Shown: positions 10,431-21,890 of the stretch, piece by piece
Numbering within the stretch: the first letter of the stretch is position 1
How the letters are laid out: each line of letters opens with the position of its first letter
From: Amorphophallus konjac
Taxonomy: Eukaryota; Streptophyta; Magnoliopsida; Alismatales; Araceae
Reading direction: 5' to 3'
Length of the DNA stretch: 64,000 nucleotides
NCBI GenBank assembly: GCA_022559845.1
Contig: CM040117.1
Location: forward strand, 149,672,732 to 149,736,731
Made by a program: the position numbers and the translations under genes
The notes under the pieces: generated by a model
The model's database searches: none
What the model was told of the DNA's origin: nothing
The model's input: the letters and a program-made list of their open reading frames with translations, nothing else

Positions 10431-11119
10431 AACATTTTATCAAGGGCCCTCTCCAGCCCGACACGTTAAAAGCACAGCCGAGTCAACCTAAGAAAGAAGA
10501 AGATGCCGCTCATATGTTTGCTGGTCCACCATTGTTGGCCAAAGGGCTTGTTGATGATATGATTGATTGTAGCCATGCATTTGAAAGGTTATTTTATGAA
10601 GATGAAAGTCATCATGAAGATCAGGAGGTACGGCTTGTATGTTATCAGCCAAAGAAGCCAGCTTACCATCCTTGGGAAAAGGGGAGTTCGCCCACCGTCT
10701 TTACTTGGTCCCCTTCCCGTCTTATGTCCCTCTTCCAAGAGCTGGAGTCCATACCCCGTTCACCTCTGATTGTGATTGATCCTTTGTTGGTAGAAATGCC
10801 AACTGAATTTTTGATTGTGACATGTCCATGTGGGTGCTGCCCACCTATTGATCTCTCAACTATGTGGCCCCCCTCTTCTAATCTCTCCAAAATGTGGTTC
10901 TCCTCATCTGACATGTTCTTTGATGTTCTTTTCCCGTCTCTCTTCCCCCGTCAACTTCCTCCTCCTCCACCTTTCTCTCCCTCTTGCTACATGATCTCCA
11001 CTGATCCCCTCCAAAAAAAAATGTCAAATTTGAAACGGAGATTTCAATGGAAGATTATGCTATCTTCTCTCCATCCACCTCCCAGGGGCATGAGGCCCCT
11101 GCTGCCTCTTTCCCATTAG
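10431..11119 (+). pseudogene. Protease-to-RT linker frame ending at conserved TAG (element A)
   Basis: Frame continuous with protease and G-patch. It encodes a variable linker with Pro/Ser-rich tracts and the recognisable piece VIDPLLVEMP...VTCPCG, also found in B. The A9 run at 11013-11021 lies near its end, after which this frame runs about 33 codons to TAG 11117-11119. The -1 frame opens after a TGA at 11002-11004 and continues into RT. B shows the same arrangement, including the stop at the same aligned place. Confidence 0.6.
11013..11021 (+). promoter_or_regulatory. Candidate -1 ribosomal frameshift site (A9), element A
   Basis: Nine adenines. In the protease frame the codons are CAA AAA AAA ATG, so 11014-11020 is A AAA AAA, a classic slippery heptamer. 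A -1 slip joins the protease frame to the RT-integrase frame. The same run in the same phase is at 38567-38575 in B. An intron here, as known in Ogre elements between protease and RT, is the alternative. Confidence 0.5.
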
Positions 11120-14100
11120 ATTTCCTTTCTCCTAGGCTAGATGTAGGGTTCGTCGAGTCTAGGAAAGTAGAGCCTATTAGGTCTAGAGAAGTAGGGTCTT
11201 GTTCTAGGTCGTACAACCCTTCCTCACCTGAGCCGCGCCCGCTTGCACGTCATTCCAAATCCATTCCTGATAGGTTTTTGCAAGATCTAGCTCAGCGATG
11301 TCATGCTCTTCTGAAGTGCCTGGAGTTTATCGCTACGGCGATTGTGATCGAACAAGATGAGGAGCAAGAAGGGGTGTGGAGCGACGACGGACAAGGTGTT
11401 TATGAAATCATGGATGAAAAAGACCCGGTCAATGATAAGGATAGCAAAGTAGATGACACCGCCGATCTGTATGTGCAAGGATTAAGGAGATTCGATGAGC
11501 CGTCGTCGGCGGTGGATGAACCTACGAAGGAAATAAATTTGGGAACTGATGAGGAACCCAGGCCCATTATCATTGCCGTTAATCTCCCGCCAGAAGTAGA
11601 AGAAGATCTAATCAAAGTTTTAAGGGAGTATAGTAATTCTTTTGCCTGGTCTTACGAGGACATGCCGGGTCTTGACCCCTCTTTAGTGGAACATCGACTC
11701 ATACTGAAACCAGGGGCAACGCCCGTGAAGCAGAGATCAAGAAGATTTACCCCCACATGGCCTTGAGGATTAAGGAAGAGGTCGATAAGTTGTACAAGGT
11801 CAAGTTAATCATAGTTTTATTATATACTCAATCGGTGGCAAACATAGTCCCTGTCATCAAGAAGGATGGAAAAGTGCGCATTTGCATTGATTTCTGAAAT
11901 CTTAACAAAGCATGTCCCAAAGATGATTTCCCACTATCTCACATAGATGTTTTGGTGGACAACACCGTCAGCTATGAAGCGTTCTCATTCATAGATTGTT
12001 ATTCAGGATACAACCAAATCCGTCTCGCTCCCGAAGATCAAGAGAAAACCTCCTTCACCATGCCCTGGGGTACATATTGCTATGTGGTTATGCCATTTGG
12101 TTTGAAGAATGCGGGTGCCACCTATCAAAGGGCGATGATGGCTATATTCCACGACATGATACATGTCTATATAGAAGCTTACGTGGATGATATCTTGGTG
12201 AAGTCGAGAACTAAAGAGGAACACCCCACTATTCTAACTAAGGTGCTCCAGAGAGCTAGGGAGTACCAATTAAAAATGAATCTAAAGAAATGTGTTTTTG
12301 GAGTCTCTTCGGGGAAGTTGCTAAGCTTCATAGTCAGCAAACAGGGGATTCATATCGATCCTAACAAAGCAAAGGCCATCATGGACATGCCTCCCCCTAA
12401 GAATATCACGGAACTTCAAGGATTGATTGGACGATTGCAATTCATTAGAAGATTCATATCCCAATATTCTCACAGATGCCGCCCATTTTATGAATTGCTA
12501 AAGGTGGGGGTCAAATTTGAATGGAATCAAGATTGTCAAAAGGCCTACGAGGATTTAAAGGAATATTTGACAAATCCCCCGATTTTGCAACCTCATGTCC
12601 CTCGGAAACCCCTAATCCTATACATTTTTGTCATCGAGGACTCCTTAGGGGCGATCTTAGCACAAGTGGATGATGAAGGTAAAGAGCGGGCAGCTTATTA
12701 CCTCTCCAGGTTATTTAACTTGGCAAAGACCAAATACACTGCCATAGAAAAGACTTGTGCCGCCTTAGTGTGGGTAGCTCAGAAACTCAAACACTACTTT
12801 CTAGCCCACCTAATTAGGCTAATCTCTAGAATGGATCCGATCCGCTATCTCTTAGAAATGCCCATCCTTTCTAGTAGGTTAGCTCGCTAGCAGAGCTTCC
12901 TCTCTCAGTTCGATATCACAATCACTGTTCAGAAGGCGATCAAAGGATACGCCATCGCTGAGCATCTTGCCCATCTTCCCATTCCCTACACGGACTCTAT
13001 TCAGGATGATTTCTCTGATGAGCATCTCTCTATTCTTGCCCATCATCCCTTTTGGTCTCTGAACTATGATGGTGCACTCAATTCTCAAGGCCGAGGGATA
13101 GGTGCCGTTCTGCTCACTCCGGAAGGGGTGACGATTCCTTTTCGCCGAGTATGAAGCTCTCTTGGCCGGATTGAGGCACGCCTACCTTCTGGGCGCGCGC
13201 TACTTAAACATCATAGGAGACTCTCAGCTTGTCCTGTGGTACGTTTTGTCCACTTACCGCACCCGTGACCCAAAGCTCAAGCCATGTCAGGATTTGGTCA
13301 CTCTCTTGGCTAGGCAATTCTGTAAGTTGATCTATATCCATACTCCTCGATCCCAGAATATTCTCGTTGATGCACTGGCATCACTCGCACCCTCCCTATC
13401 TTTCCCTCTCAGTCAGAGCACTGAGACTATTGTCGTTCAGAGATTAAATGCTCCCTCTCTTCAGGATCATTGGTTCGCCAACCTTAGGAATACTGTAGAG
13501 GCTAGGGCTGAGAAAGACGATTTAAAGGAAGTGTCTTTAACTGAGTTAGAGGAGATTTTGGAAGAAGAAGAATTACCATGGTACCATGAAATCGAGCTGT
13601 ACTGTAAAGATGGATCGTTCCCTGAAGGGGCAAACGCCGAGCAACGTAAGGCTATTAGAAGAGCCACCTCGAGGTACACTATCATTGTTGGATAATTATA
13701 CAAGCGTGCTCTTAATGGAATGCTCATGAGATGCCTAGATGATGATGAAGCTTGGAAGGTGGCTGAAGCAGCCCATTCTAGTGAGTGTGGAGGTCATGTC
13801 AATGGCCAGGCTCTAGCGAAGAAAATCCTTAGACAGGGTTATTATTGGCCCACTCTAGAGGAAGATTGCTCCCTCTATGTCCGGAGGTGTCTTAAATGGC
13901 AACTCCATGCTGATAAAATCCATGCTCCAGCTTCATCCCTTCATCCTCTCTCTGCTCCTTGTCCATTCTCTATGTGGGCTTTCGACATTGTTGGCCCGCT
14001 CGATGATCCCAATTCTAAGACTAAGCAGAAATCCTTACCGCCACTGAGTACTTCACCAAATGGGTCGAAGCGGAGACGTACGTAGAGATCAAAGCAACCA

Positions 14101-14831
14101 TGGTGTGCTGCTTCATCATGAAGAATATCATTTCGTGGTTCGGAGTGCCAAGCAGTATCGTCACCGATAATGGACCCCAGTTCATCTCTCAAGAGCTCCA
14201 GGACCTATGTAAGAAGTTCAATATTGCATTACATCATTCATCTCCATATTATGCTCAAGGCAACGGTCAAGCCGAGGCCACTAATAAAACCCTTCTTAAA
14301 ATCATAAAGAAAACATGCGAATCTCATAAATTTTCTAATTGGTCTGAACGATTAGTGGAAGCTCTATGGGTTTACCGCACCTCCGTCTGTACTCTTGCGG
14401 GACAAACTCCCTATTCTCTTACCTACGGGATGGAGGCGGTGCTCCCATATGAGATCTTAATCCCTTCCCTAAGGATACAACTTGATAAGGAACTTAATCT
14501 CGATGAACGTCGAGAGGCGTTGCTCGTCTAGTTGGAACTCTTGGATGAGAGGAGGATGAATGCGGCCGATCACGTGTCCGTTTATAAAAAGAGAGTTTCA
14601 CGTTATTTTCAAAAGAAGGTAATTGAGCGTAAATTTCAAGTAGGTGATATGGTTTTGAAACAAAAATTCATTCGGTCTGGAGGTCCCAGGTCCAAATTGC
14701 AACCTAACTGGGAAGGTCCATTTGTCGTTAGAGAGGCTCATCTAGGGAACGCATATCGCTTAGTCAATGCAGAAGGTGAGAAGCCGTCTCAGGCTTGAAA
14801 TGGGTTGTATCTTAAGCGTTTCTTTCCTTAG
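11020..14831 (+). pseudogene. pol: Tat polymerase: RT, RNase H, second RNase H, integrase (element A)
   Basis: Copies element RNA into DNA and integrates it. RT occupies about 11740-12450, with VMPFGLKNAGATYQ and the catalytic YVDD at 12180-12191. The Gypsy RNase H is about 12600-12810; the second, archaeal-like RNase H (NYDGALNSQG..., IIGDSQLV) is about 13050-13400 and has lost roughly 40 bp near 13148 compared with B. Integrase follows: zinc finger 13760-13910 with its last Cys changed to Trp (13897-13899), and catalytic Asp 13984-13986, Asp 14166-14168 and Glu 14274-14276. Frameshifts lie near 11745, 13150 and 14040. Nonsense codons include 11895-11897, 12888-12890, 13693-13695 and 14529-14531. 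Ends at TAG 14829-14831. Confidence 0.93.
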
Positions 14832-15575
14832 AGTCAGGCTAATCAAAACCCGGTAGTAAACTATCCTTTTCCTCGATCACAAAGAAGGATCCCGAGTTTG
14901 ACAAAACACACACTTCATGACATCCCTGGTTGGGTTCCCCAGTTATGTAAACCCCGTTTCTCCTTTGCCATACTTGGGGAAGTCAAAGTCCCTATCCATT
15001 TCTCTCCTCGGTTGAATCTAGGGGCAAGAGATATATATGGGGGGCGATGACTAAGCTAGACACCTTGATGAGAGGAGGTCTCAAATAGGGGCAGTCCGCT
15101 ATGACCTGATTCCACAAGGAAAGGAAAAATGGGGCAAATCAAAGTAAAATTTAAAGCTCATCTTAAAAGCTCGAAGTTCAATAAGTCAAGGCTCTAAAAG
15201 GAAAATAAATGAAACTAGGCATGGCAAGAGTGACAGTACAGTTTCCCAGTGGGACATTATGAGCCTAGTCGTATGCGTGCCTAGGGTGGATGAAGGTTCG
15301 ATGACGGACACAAAGCCCTAGTGCAACAGACCGAATCTCTGAAAGGGTTGTCATGAAAAGGACTCAAGCCCGAAAAACATCTACACCTGGCCTAAGCTTA
15401 TCTCGTGAATTCTATTTTTCTTTTAGGACTAGACAGTACCCTGGGTATGGCCTCGGTAGAAGCACTGTCATACAGATTGGCCCTGGCCAGGGATTGTCAC
15501 CTCAAAAGCACGCCGACCTCGGGAGACTCCAAGTGGGACAGGTAGGGCTCTCATTGTCAGGACGGAATTAGCCTT

Positions 15576-15800
15576 CAAAATCCAAAAAAATCAGATATTT
15601 CAAAAATCTAAAAAAATCAGATATTTCAAAATCTAAAAAAAATCAGATATTTCAAAAATCTGAAAAAAGCATATATTTTGAAAATCTAAAAAATCATATA
15701 TTTCAAAATCCAAAAAAATCAGATATTTCAAAATCTAAAAAAAAATCAGATATTTCAAAATCCAAAAGAATCAGATATTCCAAAACTCATAAAAATCAAT
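15576..15800. repeat. AT-rich minisatellite (AAAAATCAGATATTTCAAAA unit), element A
   Basis: About nine to ten tandem units of roughly 22-26 bp, consensus near AAAAATCAGATATTTCAAAA. B has the same array at 43197-43470, after the same post-integrase segment. Confidence 0.85.
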
Positions 15801-16045
15801 TATGTTCAAAACTCCAAAAATACCATCATCATTGCATAGCATGCATTTGCATTTATATTGCTGCATTTTTTACCTATTTAATAAGGCTCCACCCCTTGAC
15901 CAAATATCAAGAATTGATCATTCTCTAACTTGCTACAAGCAAGGGGTTGAGCCTAAGAGCAGATCTAACTTGTTTCGTGTTCTAAGTGTGTGCAGATACA
16001 GGTCTAAATTCCCTAAGATTTGAAGCTCTCAAGTTTCTCCATCTT

Positions 16046-16315
16046 CTGTCCCTCGCGGTCCTTTGTTTGACCGCTAGCCACTCACTCGCGGTCATGGAGA
16101 AGATCGCTAGTCTCACCCGAAGACCAATTTCTCAGGTTTCTCTATTTCTGTTCCATAGCGGTCCTTCGATAGACCGTTTATCATTTCCTGGCGGTCTAAA
16201 TGGCGACCGCTAGCCGTTCCCATGAACCAGAAAAAACTGAGTTATTCTAAGCTCTATCTTTAGCGGTCTATCGCTAGACCATTTTCTTCTTATAGCGGTC
16301 ATTTGCTAGACCGTT
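16046..16315. repeat. CGGTC-N8-GACCG quasi-palindromes, 3' of PMD-1 (A)
   Basis: Five or six units, e.g. CGGTC-CTTTGTTT-GACCG, CGGTC-CTTCGATA-GACCG, CGGTC-TAAATGGC-GACCG and CGGTC-ATTTGCTA-GACCG. The spacer is 8 in nearly all. Located downstream of the PMD-1 stop (16464). Confidence 0.85.
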
Positions 16316-16463
16316 TATTAGACAGAAAACTCTGCTTCATTCAGTTAATCATGCTAAATCACGAGCCCATTACACATCTTTTAACACAAACTTCTTATTT
16401 ATTCATCTAAGGTTCATGATACATCATTCTTTCAATAAAAATGTAGAGTTCACATCAACAAGA

Positions 16464-17916
16464 TCAAAATACATTCAATTTCTTGTCCGCGCAAGGCCAG
16501 ATCTTGCGTAGCTCCTTCACATAAGTTCGGTATTCCTCTTCCTTCTCTATCACCTCCGTTGGCAAGGTGCGGACGCGGCTGATCTCCCACATAGTCAGAG
16601 CGCTCCGGACTGCCCGCTCATCCTCCTAGGTCCCGATCTTTCTAGCTTGAAGGAAAGGGTAGTGTGATAATGCTAAAACCTTAGTGCGAGGTAGCCCGAT
16701 TTGCAAGTAGCACCGGTGTGGGTTGTAGATCGCCAACGTGGTATTCCCCACTAGCTGTAGGTCTAGGCTTAGTCGCTGGGGTAATCTCAGAGTAGTGCCT
16801 TGAAGAAGCCGAGGTCGCATCATGAACTCATCAATTGGCAATGTGTTGAGGAAGAGGCGCCATTCATCCCTTGTTTTCTTAACCGCCGTCTGGCACTCAA
16901 CCTGTTAAGAGAACCCAAATGTGCCTCTTATATAGAAGAGTTGGTGGCTCCCAAATATGCGGCTATTTGAAGGAACATTCTCCTTGGGTAAGAACTTCAA
17001 TCTAACTCCCAACCAACACTCAAGGACAATCATGGACCCCAAGAGAGGCCCCCCTAAACAATCTGAGCTAAGGCCCTCATAAAGGTATGAAAGAATGGCC
17101 TGAGAAATGGACAAACCCCGCCACAAGTCACTAATAATGCTGAGGTTCTGGATATCTAAAAGGTGGTCCGTGGTAGAGAAGAGAAAAATCCCGCATAAGC
17201 AAACTGAGGTAGCTTTGGCTATGAATTCAAATCTTTCGCTCTTGTTCTTGCAATAAGCGGTGATCCATTGGGCTATGGGGATCAAATGAATGTGGCGGAG
17301 GCTGATCATTGTCCTAACATCCTTTGGGTTCTGAATGAAATCCCCTAGAATTAGAGAAGGGTCTATTGGCTCAACCGTATGACACACTAAGTCTTCATCC
17401 CCCACCTTAGTCTTAGGAAGGGCTAGGTAGGTCTCTACCTCTTCTATAAGGATGGTGGCTTCAAAAGATGGGAATATGAATGTATATGTTTGGGGGTGCC
17501 ACAACTCTACAAGGGCTGAGATGCTAGGCCAATCATATGAAAATTTTTAGAAATTCTTGGCCAAGACTAACAAGGTTTGTAGATGCCATGCCCTAAGGAT
17601 GGAAGTGACTTCTAAATGGAGTTCCTTGATCATGGGAGCCACCCACTTTAGGCTAGAGTAACACCTTGGGTCAAGAAGGAGCTAAGGAAAAGAAGAAAAG
17701 AGAGGAAAAGAAGAAAAAGAAAGGTCATATAAGAAGAAAGTACAGAAAATTCAGAAATTCATGAAATTGATATGAACTTACCTCTCTTGAGGAACTTGTG
17801 CTCAAGTGTTTGGAGATGTATGTAAGCCTTTGTAGCTCCCCATGTTCCCTCCTAGCTGGCTTTGGCCCGGTGTAGGCCACCTCCCCCATGGTACTAGCCT
17901 CAAAGCTTCTCTTCAT
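16464..17916 (-). pseudogene. Antisense plant mobile domain gene PMD-1 (element A)
   Basis: Minus-strand gene inside the Tat element. Exon 1 is 17916-17782 (starts MKRSFEASTMGEV). The intron is 17682-17781 (GTAAGT...TTTTCCTTAG). Exon 2 is 17681-16464. The protein has PMD features: WHPQTYTFIFPSFEATILIEEVETYL near 17430-17500, and a downstream QAILSYLYEGLS...GSMIVLECWLGVRL block like the SYLYR...LLQ-WAWER part of PMD proteins. Family role: PMD proteins (MAIN/MAIL type) occur in hosts and in transposons; molecular function is not settled. Nonsense codons at 17547-17549, 16905-16907 (CAA in B) and 16626-16628 kill this copy. The B orthologue is 44201-45657. Confidence 0.82.
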
Positions 17917-18139
17917 GACGATTTGGATGATTTAAGGGACTTTTCAAGGTTTTCTTGAGCAAAAATCTGTGAGCTGCAAATTCTGGGTGTATTCCTAGTT
18001 ATAAGGCCTTGGGTTTAGTCTTAACACATCAGGATTGAGGCTAGTTGGCTTCAGATTAAGTTAGGATAAGTCTTAGAGCAGATTAGGTGTCTTTTGCCCC
18101 GAGTTTGGACTCTCACGGAGAGTCCCGTTCGGACTTCAC

Positions 18140-18346
18140 TGAGTTTTTTCCTTAGCGGTTTATCGCAAGACCACTAATCGCCCATAAGTGGTCGTCAGGC
18201 GACCGTTTTCCACCTCCTTCCACAACCTTATTTCCCAATCACCAAACGGTCGTGTCTTGACCGTTTCTTCTTCCTAGCGGTAGTCCAGATGACCATTTTT
18301 CACCATTTTTCTCCTATCTTGACCAAAAACTCTCTCTCTCTCTCTC
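18140..18346. repeat. GCGGTC palindromes and (CT)8 between PMD-2 and PMD-1 (A)
   Basis: Four imperfect units between about 18152 and 18300, e.g. CGGTC-GTGTCTT-GACCG, spacer 7 or 8, in the gap between the two antisense genes. A (CT)8 microsatellite follows at 18331-18346. B has the equivalent cluster at 45890-46165. Confidence 0.75.
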
Positions 18347-19515
18347 GATTTCTATGTCAGTCCTAGGAGTCCTTGTTAGTAAGTCAACATCCACACATTC
18401 CACATATTTGCACTCAGAAAAGCCAAAAAGAACTCATATATCACTAACAAAACTCATCTACATCTGTCCATAAAAGAAAGAAAAGCATAGTACAACTCAT
18501 GCCCCGGTGGGTCCTTCTCCTGGACCGCCACTGTCCCCGGTCCCCTCACGCCTCTTTGCCGGCGGGGCCATGGAAGTACTCCCCTCCTCACAGTGCCGGC
18601 GGCGCCGCTCCTCCTCCTCATTCCTTTGATGGCCGGAGGAACCCGTGAGGTAGTCTCGAGCTCCGCTCCACGCACCACTCTGCGACACACTATGGGAAGA
18701 TCATCCTCCCACTAGCTGGAGCGCCCTCTCCAGCGCTCGGATCTCCGCCCTCAGCTCCACCGCCTCTCGTCGGGAATCCGCCGCTCCTGTCGCCCTCACT
18801 CTCAGCCTCTCCACCCCTGTACGGAGATCGACTGCTACTGCCACCTCTGCACGGGTACGGGCTATCTCAGCTACCTCTTCATGGAGATGGGCCACCTCGA
18901 CCGCCTCTCCTCGGAGATGCTCCGCCTCTGCTCGGGCTCGCTCAGCCTCGGCAAGAGTCGCAGTCAGCTCCCTGGCCTGCATAAGCATTCATGATTAGTT
19001 AGTCATTTGCATATCATAAGAGAAATGAGTCGGCTAGTTTTGCTTACCCTCTCCACGAGCGTGGCATCGGCCTCCTCGGCCCGAGCAATCGCCCGAGCAA
19101 AGTCGGCATCTCTCTCAGCCCGGTCTGTCACTAGCTGTGAGGATGAGGATGGAGCATTCGGTCCTGCCCGCTGCGCCCCCTCGGCTCTCTGCATTTAAGA
19201 AGTCATCGTCAGTCGCATTCATGATCATTTGCATAAATTAAGTCTAAGGTTTAGAACTCACTAGTAGCTCTAGCGCGCGTTGGAACTCGTCCCTCTGCTG
19301 GAGAGTGGAGTGGAGGAGACCCTGGAGCTCGGCTATGCGCCCTTGCAGGTCTAGCTGCATATAGAAAGTCCATGAGTCAGTGCATTTAGAATTAATTAAA
19401 GAAGCATGGTTTAGAGAGTCTTACCGGTCTTCGAACGTCATGAAACACCTGATTGCCGTACCTTCGGGCATAGGCCCTCAGGTACGCCTCGTCACTCGTC
19501 GCCTGGGCTCGGACC

Positions 19516-20169
19516 TGACGGGATCGTCATCGACATCGAACTTGATCTTCCGTCTTAAAATATTTGTAATTTTTTTTTATTTTACATAAGGGTCTTTAAA
19601 GTTTGTCTTTTGATAACCCTAAGTGTCTTTAAGGGAGTTATAATGAGTCATAGGTTTCTTTTCATATTTCTAGGCATTAAAGAGTCTTAGAGTTTATCCT
19701 TTGATCTTCTTTATGAAGTCTATAAAAAGAGTCTTGTAGTCCTTATTTGAAGCAATAGAATGAAGAAAAAACCAATTTAGCTTTGGCTATGAGTGTTCTT
19801 GCAGATTTTTGGAACACCAGGTGAGAGGCCCAACCCCACTTCGCCCTGCCATGGAGGTCATCCGTGAAGCTCCAGTGCATCATCTTCGAGAAGAGGACGG
19901 GTGTGAAGCCCCATCGAAGCTCCACGAACTTCCTCCTTCACCGTTCAACCACCGTTGTCGTCCATCACCACCGCCACCACTGCCGTACCAACTGCAATGC
20001 CTACAACCCCCATCACCGCAGAGAAGAATTGAAGAGCACGACTGCGTCGTCCTTGAGATGGGGATGGGTGTGAGGCCCCAGCCGAGCTCCTCTGTTCTTC
20101 TCTAGTCACCTTGCCTTCCTACTCTCCGGCTGATAGTTTGAAGTCCTTCCTCGACCTCGTGTCACATCA
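19516..20169 (+). repeat. LTR 1 of miniature element
   Basis: TGACGGGATC...GTGTCACATCA, 654 bp. One copy of the 67-bp internal unit (around 19630-19695). The open frame 19809-20105 recurs in other copies only because the LTR is repeated; I do not call it a gene. Confidence 0.92.
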
Positions 20170-20171
20170 AA

Positions 20172-20183
20172 TGGTATCAGAGC
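20172..20183 (+). other. Primer-binding site 1, miniature element
   Basis: TGGTATCAGAGC two bases after LTR 1, complementary to the 3' end of tRNA-iMet. An identical site is at 21066-21077 after LTR 2. Confidence 0.92.
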
Positions 20184-20276
20184 AAGTAGTCCGGTTTGTC
20201 CCAACAAGCAAGGGTCCTACGATTCGAGGTTCAAAATTTGAGGTTCGAGGTCGAACCTTCTCTAAGCAGAGGGGTT

Positions 20277-21063
20277 TGACGGGATCGTCATCGACATCGG
20301 ACTTGATCTTCCGTCTTAAAATATTTGTAATTTTTTTTATTTTACATAAGGGTCTTTGAAGTTAGTCTTTTGATATCCCTAAGTGTCTTTAAGGGAGTTA
20401 TAATGAGTCATAGGTGTCTTTTCATATTTCTAGGCATCAAAGAATCTTAGAGTTTTTAAGGGAGTTATAATGAGTCATAGGTGTCTTTTCATATTTCTAG
20501 GCATTAAAGAGTCTTAGAGTTTTTAAGGGAGTTATAATGAGTCATAGGTGTCTTTTCATATTTATAGGCATTAAAGAGTCTTAGAGTTTGTCCTTTGATC
20601 TTCTTTGTTAAGTCTATAAAAAGAGTCTTGTAGTCCTTATTTGAAGCAATAGAATGAAGAAAAAACCAGTTTAGCTTTGGCTATGAGTGTTCTTCCAGAT
20701 TTTTGGAACCCCATGTGAGAGGCCCAACCCCACTTCGCCCCGCCACGGAGGTCGTCCGTGAAGCTCCGGTGCATTATCTTCGAGAAGAGGACGGGTGTGA
20801 AGCCCCATCGAAGCTCCACGATCTTCCTCCTTCACCGTTCAACCGCCGTCGTCGTCCATCACCACCGCTACCACCGCCGTGCCAACTGCAACGCCTACAA
20901 CCGCCATCACCGTAGAGAAGAATTGAAGAGCGCGACTGCGTCATCCCTGAGATGGGGATGGGTGTGAGGCCCAGACCGAGCTCCTATGTTCTTCTCTAGT
21001 CACCTCACCTTCCTACTCTCCGACTGACAGTTTGAAGTCCTTCCTCGACCTCGTGTCACATCA
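20277..21063 (+). repeat. LTR 2 of miniature element
   Basis: 787 bp, the longest copy because a 67-bp unit (starting TAAGGGAGTTATAATGAG) is present three times at about 20390, 20457 and 20524. Confidence 0.92.
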
Positions 21064-21065
21064 AA

Positions 21066-21077
21066 TGGTATCAGAGC
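21066..21077 (+). other. Primer-binding site 2, miniature element
   Basis: TGGTATCAGAGC after LTR 2; start of the second 107-bp interior (21064-21170). Confidence 0.92.
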
Positions 21078-21170
21078 AAGTCGTCCGATGTGTCCCAACA
21101 AGTCGGGGTCCCGCGATTCGAGGTTCAAGATTCGAGGTTCGAGGTCGAACCTTCTCCAAGCGGAGGGGTT

Positions 21171-21890
21171 TGACGGGATCATCATCGACATCGGACTTGA
21201 TCTTCCATCTTAAAATATTTGTAATTTTTTTTATTTTACATATGGGTCTTTGAAGTTTGTCTTTTGATATCTCTAAGTATCTTTAATGGAGTTATAATGA
21301 GTCATAGGTGTCTTTTCATATTTCTAGGCATTAAAGAGTCTTAAGATTTTTAAGGGAGTTATAATGAGTCATAGGTGTCTTTTCATATTTCTAGGCATTA
21401 AAGAGTGTTAGAGTTTGTCCTTTGATCTTCTTTGTGAAGTCTATAAAAAGAGTCTTGTAGTCCTTATTTGAGGCAATAGAATGAAGAAAAAAACACTTTA
21501 TCTTTGGCTATGAGTGTTCTTCTAGATTTTTGGAACCCCATGTGAGAGACCCAACCCCACTTTGCCCCGCCATGGAGGTAATCCGTGAAGCTCCGGTGCA
21601 TCGTCTTCGAGAAGAGGACATGTGTGAAGCCCCATCGAAGCTTCACAATCTTCCTCCTTCACTGTTAAACCGCTGTCGTTGTCCATCAGCACTGCCACCA
21701 CCACCGTGCCAACTGCAACGCCTACAACCACCATCACTGCAGAGAAGAATTGAAGAGCACGACTTCATCATCCCTGAGATGTGGATGGGTGTGAGGCCCC
21801 GGTCGAGCTCCTCTGTTCTTCTCTAGTCACCTCCGCTTCCTACTCTCCGACTGACAGTTTGAAGTCCTTCCTCGGCCTCGTGTCACATCA
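21171..21890 (+). repeat. LTR 3 of miniature element
   Basis: 720 bp, ends CACATCA before duplication GGACC (21891-21895). Two copies of the 67-bp unit at about 21284 and 21351. Confidence 0.92.

Larger units (their letters stand above)
14832..16463 (+). other. Post-integrase non-coding region of element A
   Basis: No credible gene. Parallels B 42424-44200, including a segment near 15230-15340 on a 'gcatggcaagagtg...gatgaaggttcgatgacggac' theme, an AT-rich minisatellite (15576-15800), a TATTTAATAAGGCT block near 15875, and GCGGTC palindromes at 16046-16315. Confidence 0.7.
19516..21890 (+). mobile_element. Miniature LTR element (TRIM-like) with three LTRs and two interiors
   Basis: Target duplication GGACC at 19511-19515 and 21891-21895. 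LTRs 19516-20169 (654 bp), 20277-21063 (787 bp) and 21171-21890 (720 bp) start TGACGGGATC and end CACATCA. They are separated by two 107-bp interiors (20170-20276, 21064-21170), each with TGGTATCAGAGC and a GAGGGG-type polypurine tract. No gene fits. The LTRs are longer than usual for TRIMs, but the interior is tiny. Strand is set by the primer site. Inserted in exon 4 of PMD-2. Confidence 0.93.

Noticed and set aside
19809..20105. 98-codon Pro-rich frame conserved in LTRs of the miniature element
   Set aside because: Conservation is that of the LTR; the middle copy has a stop; no start context or domain.
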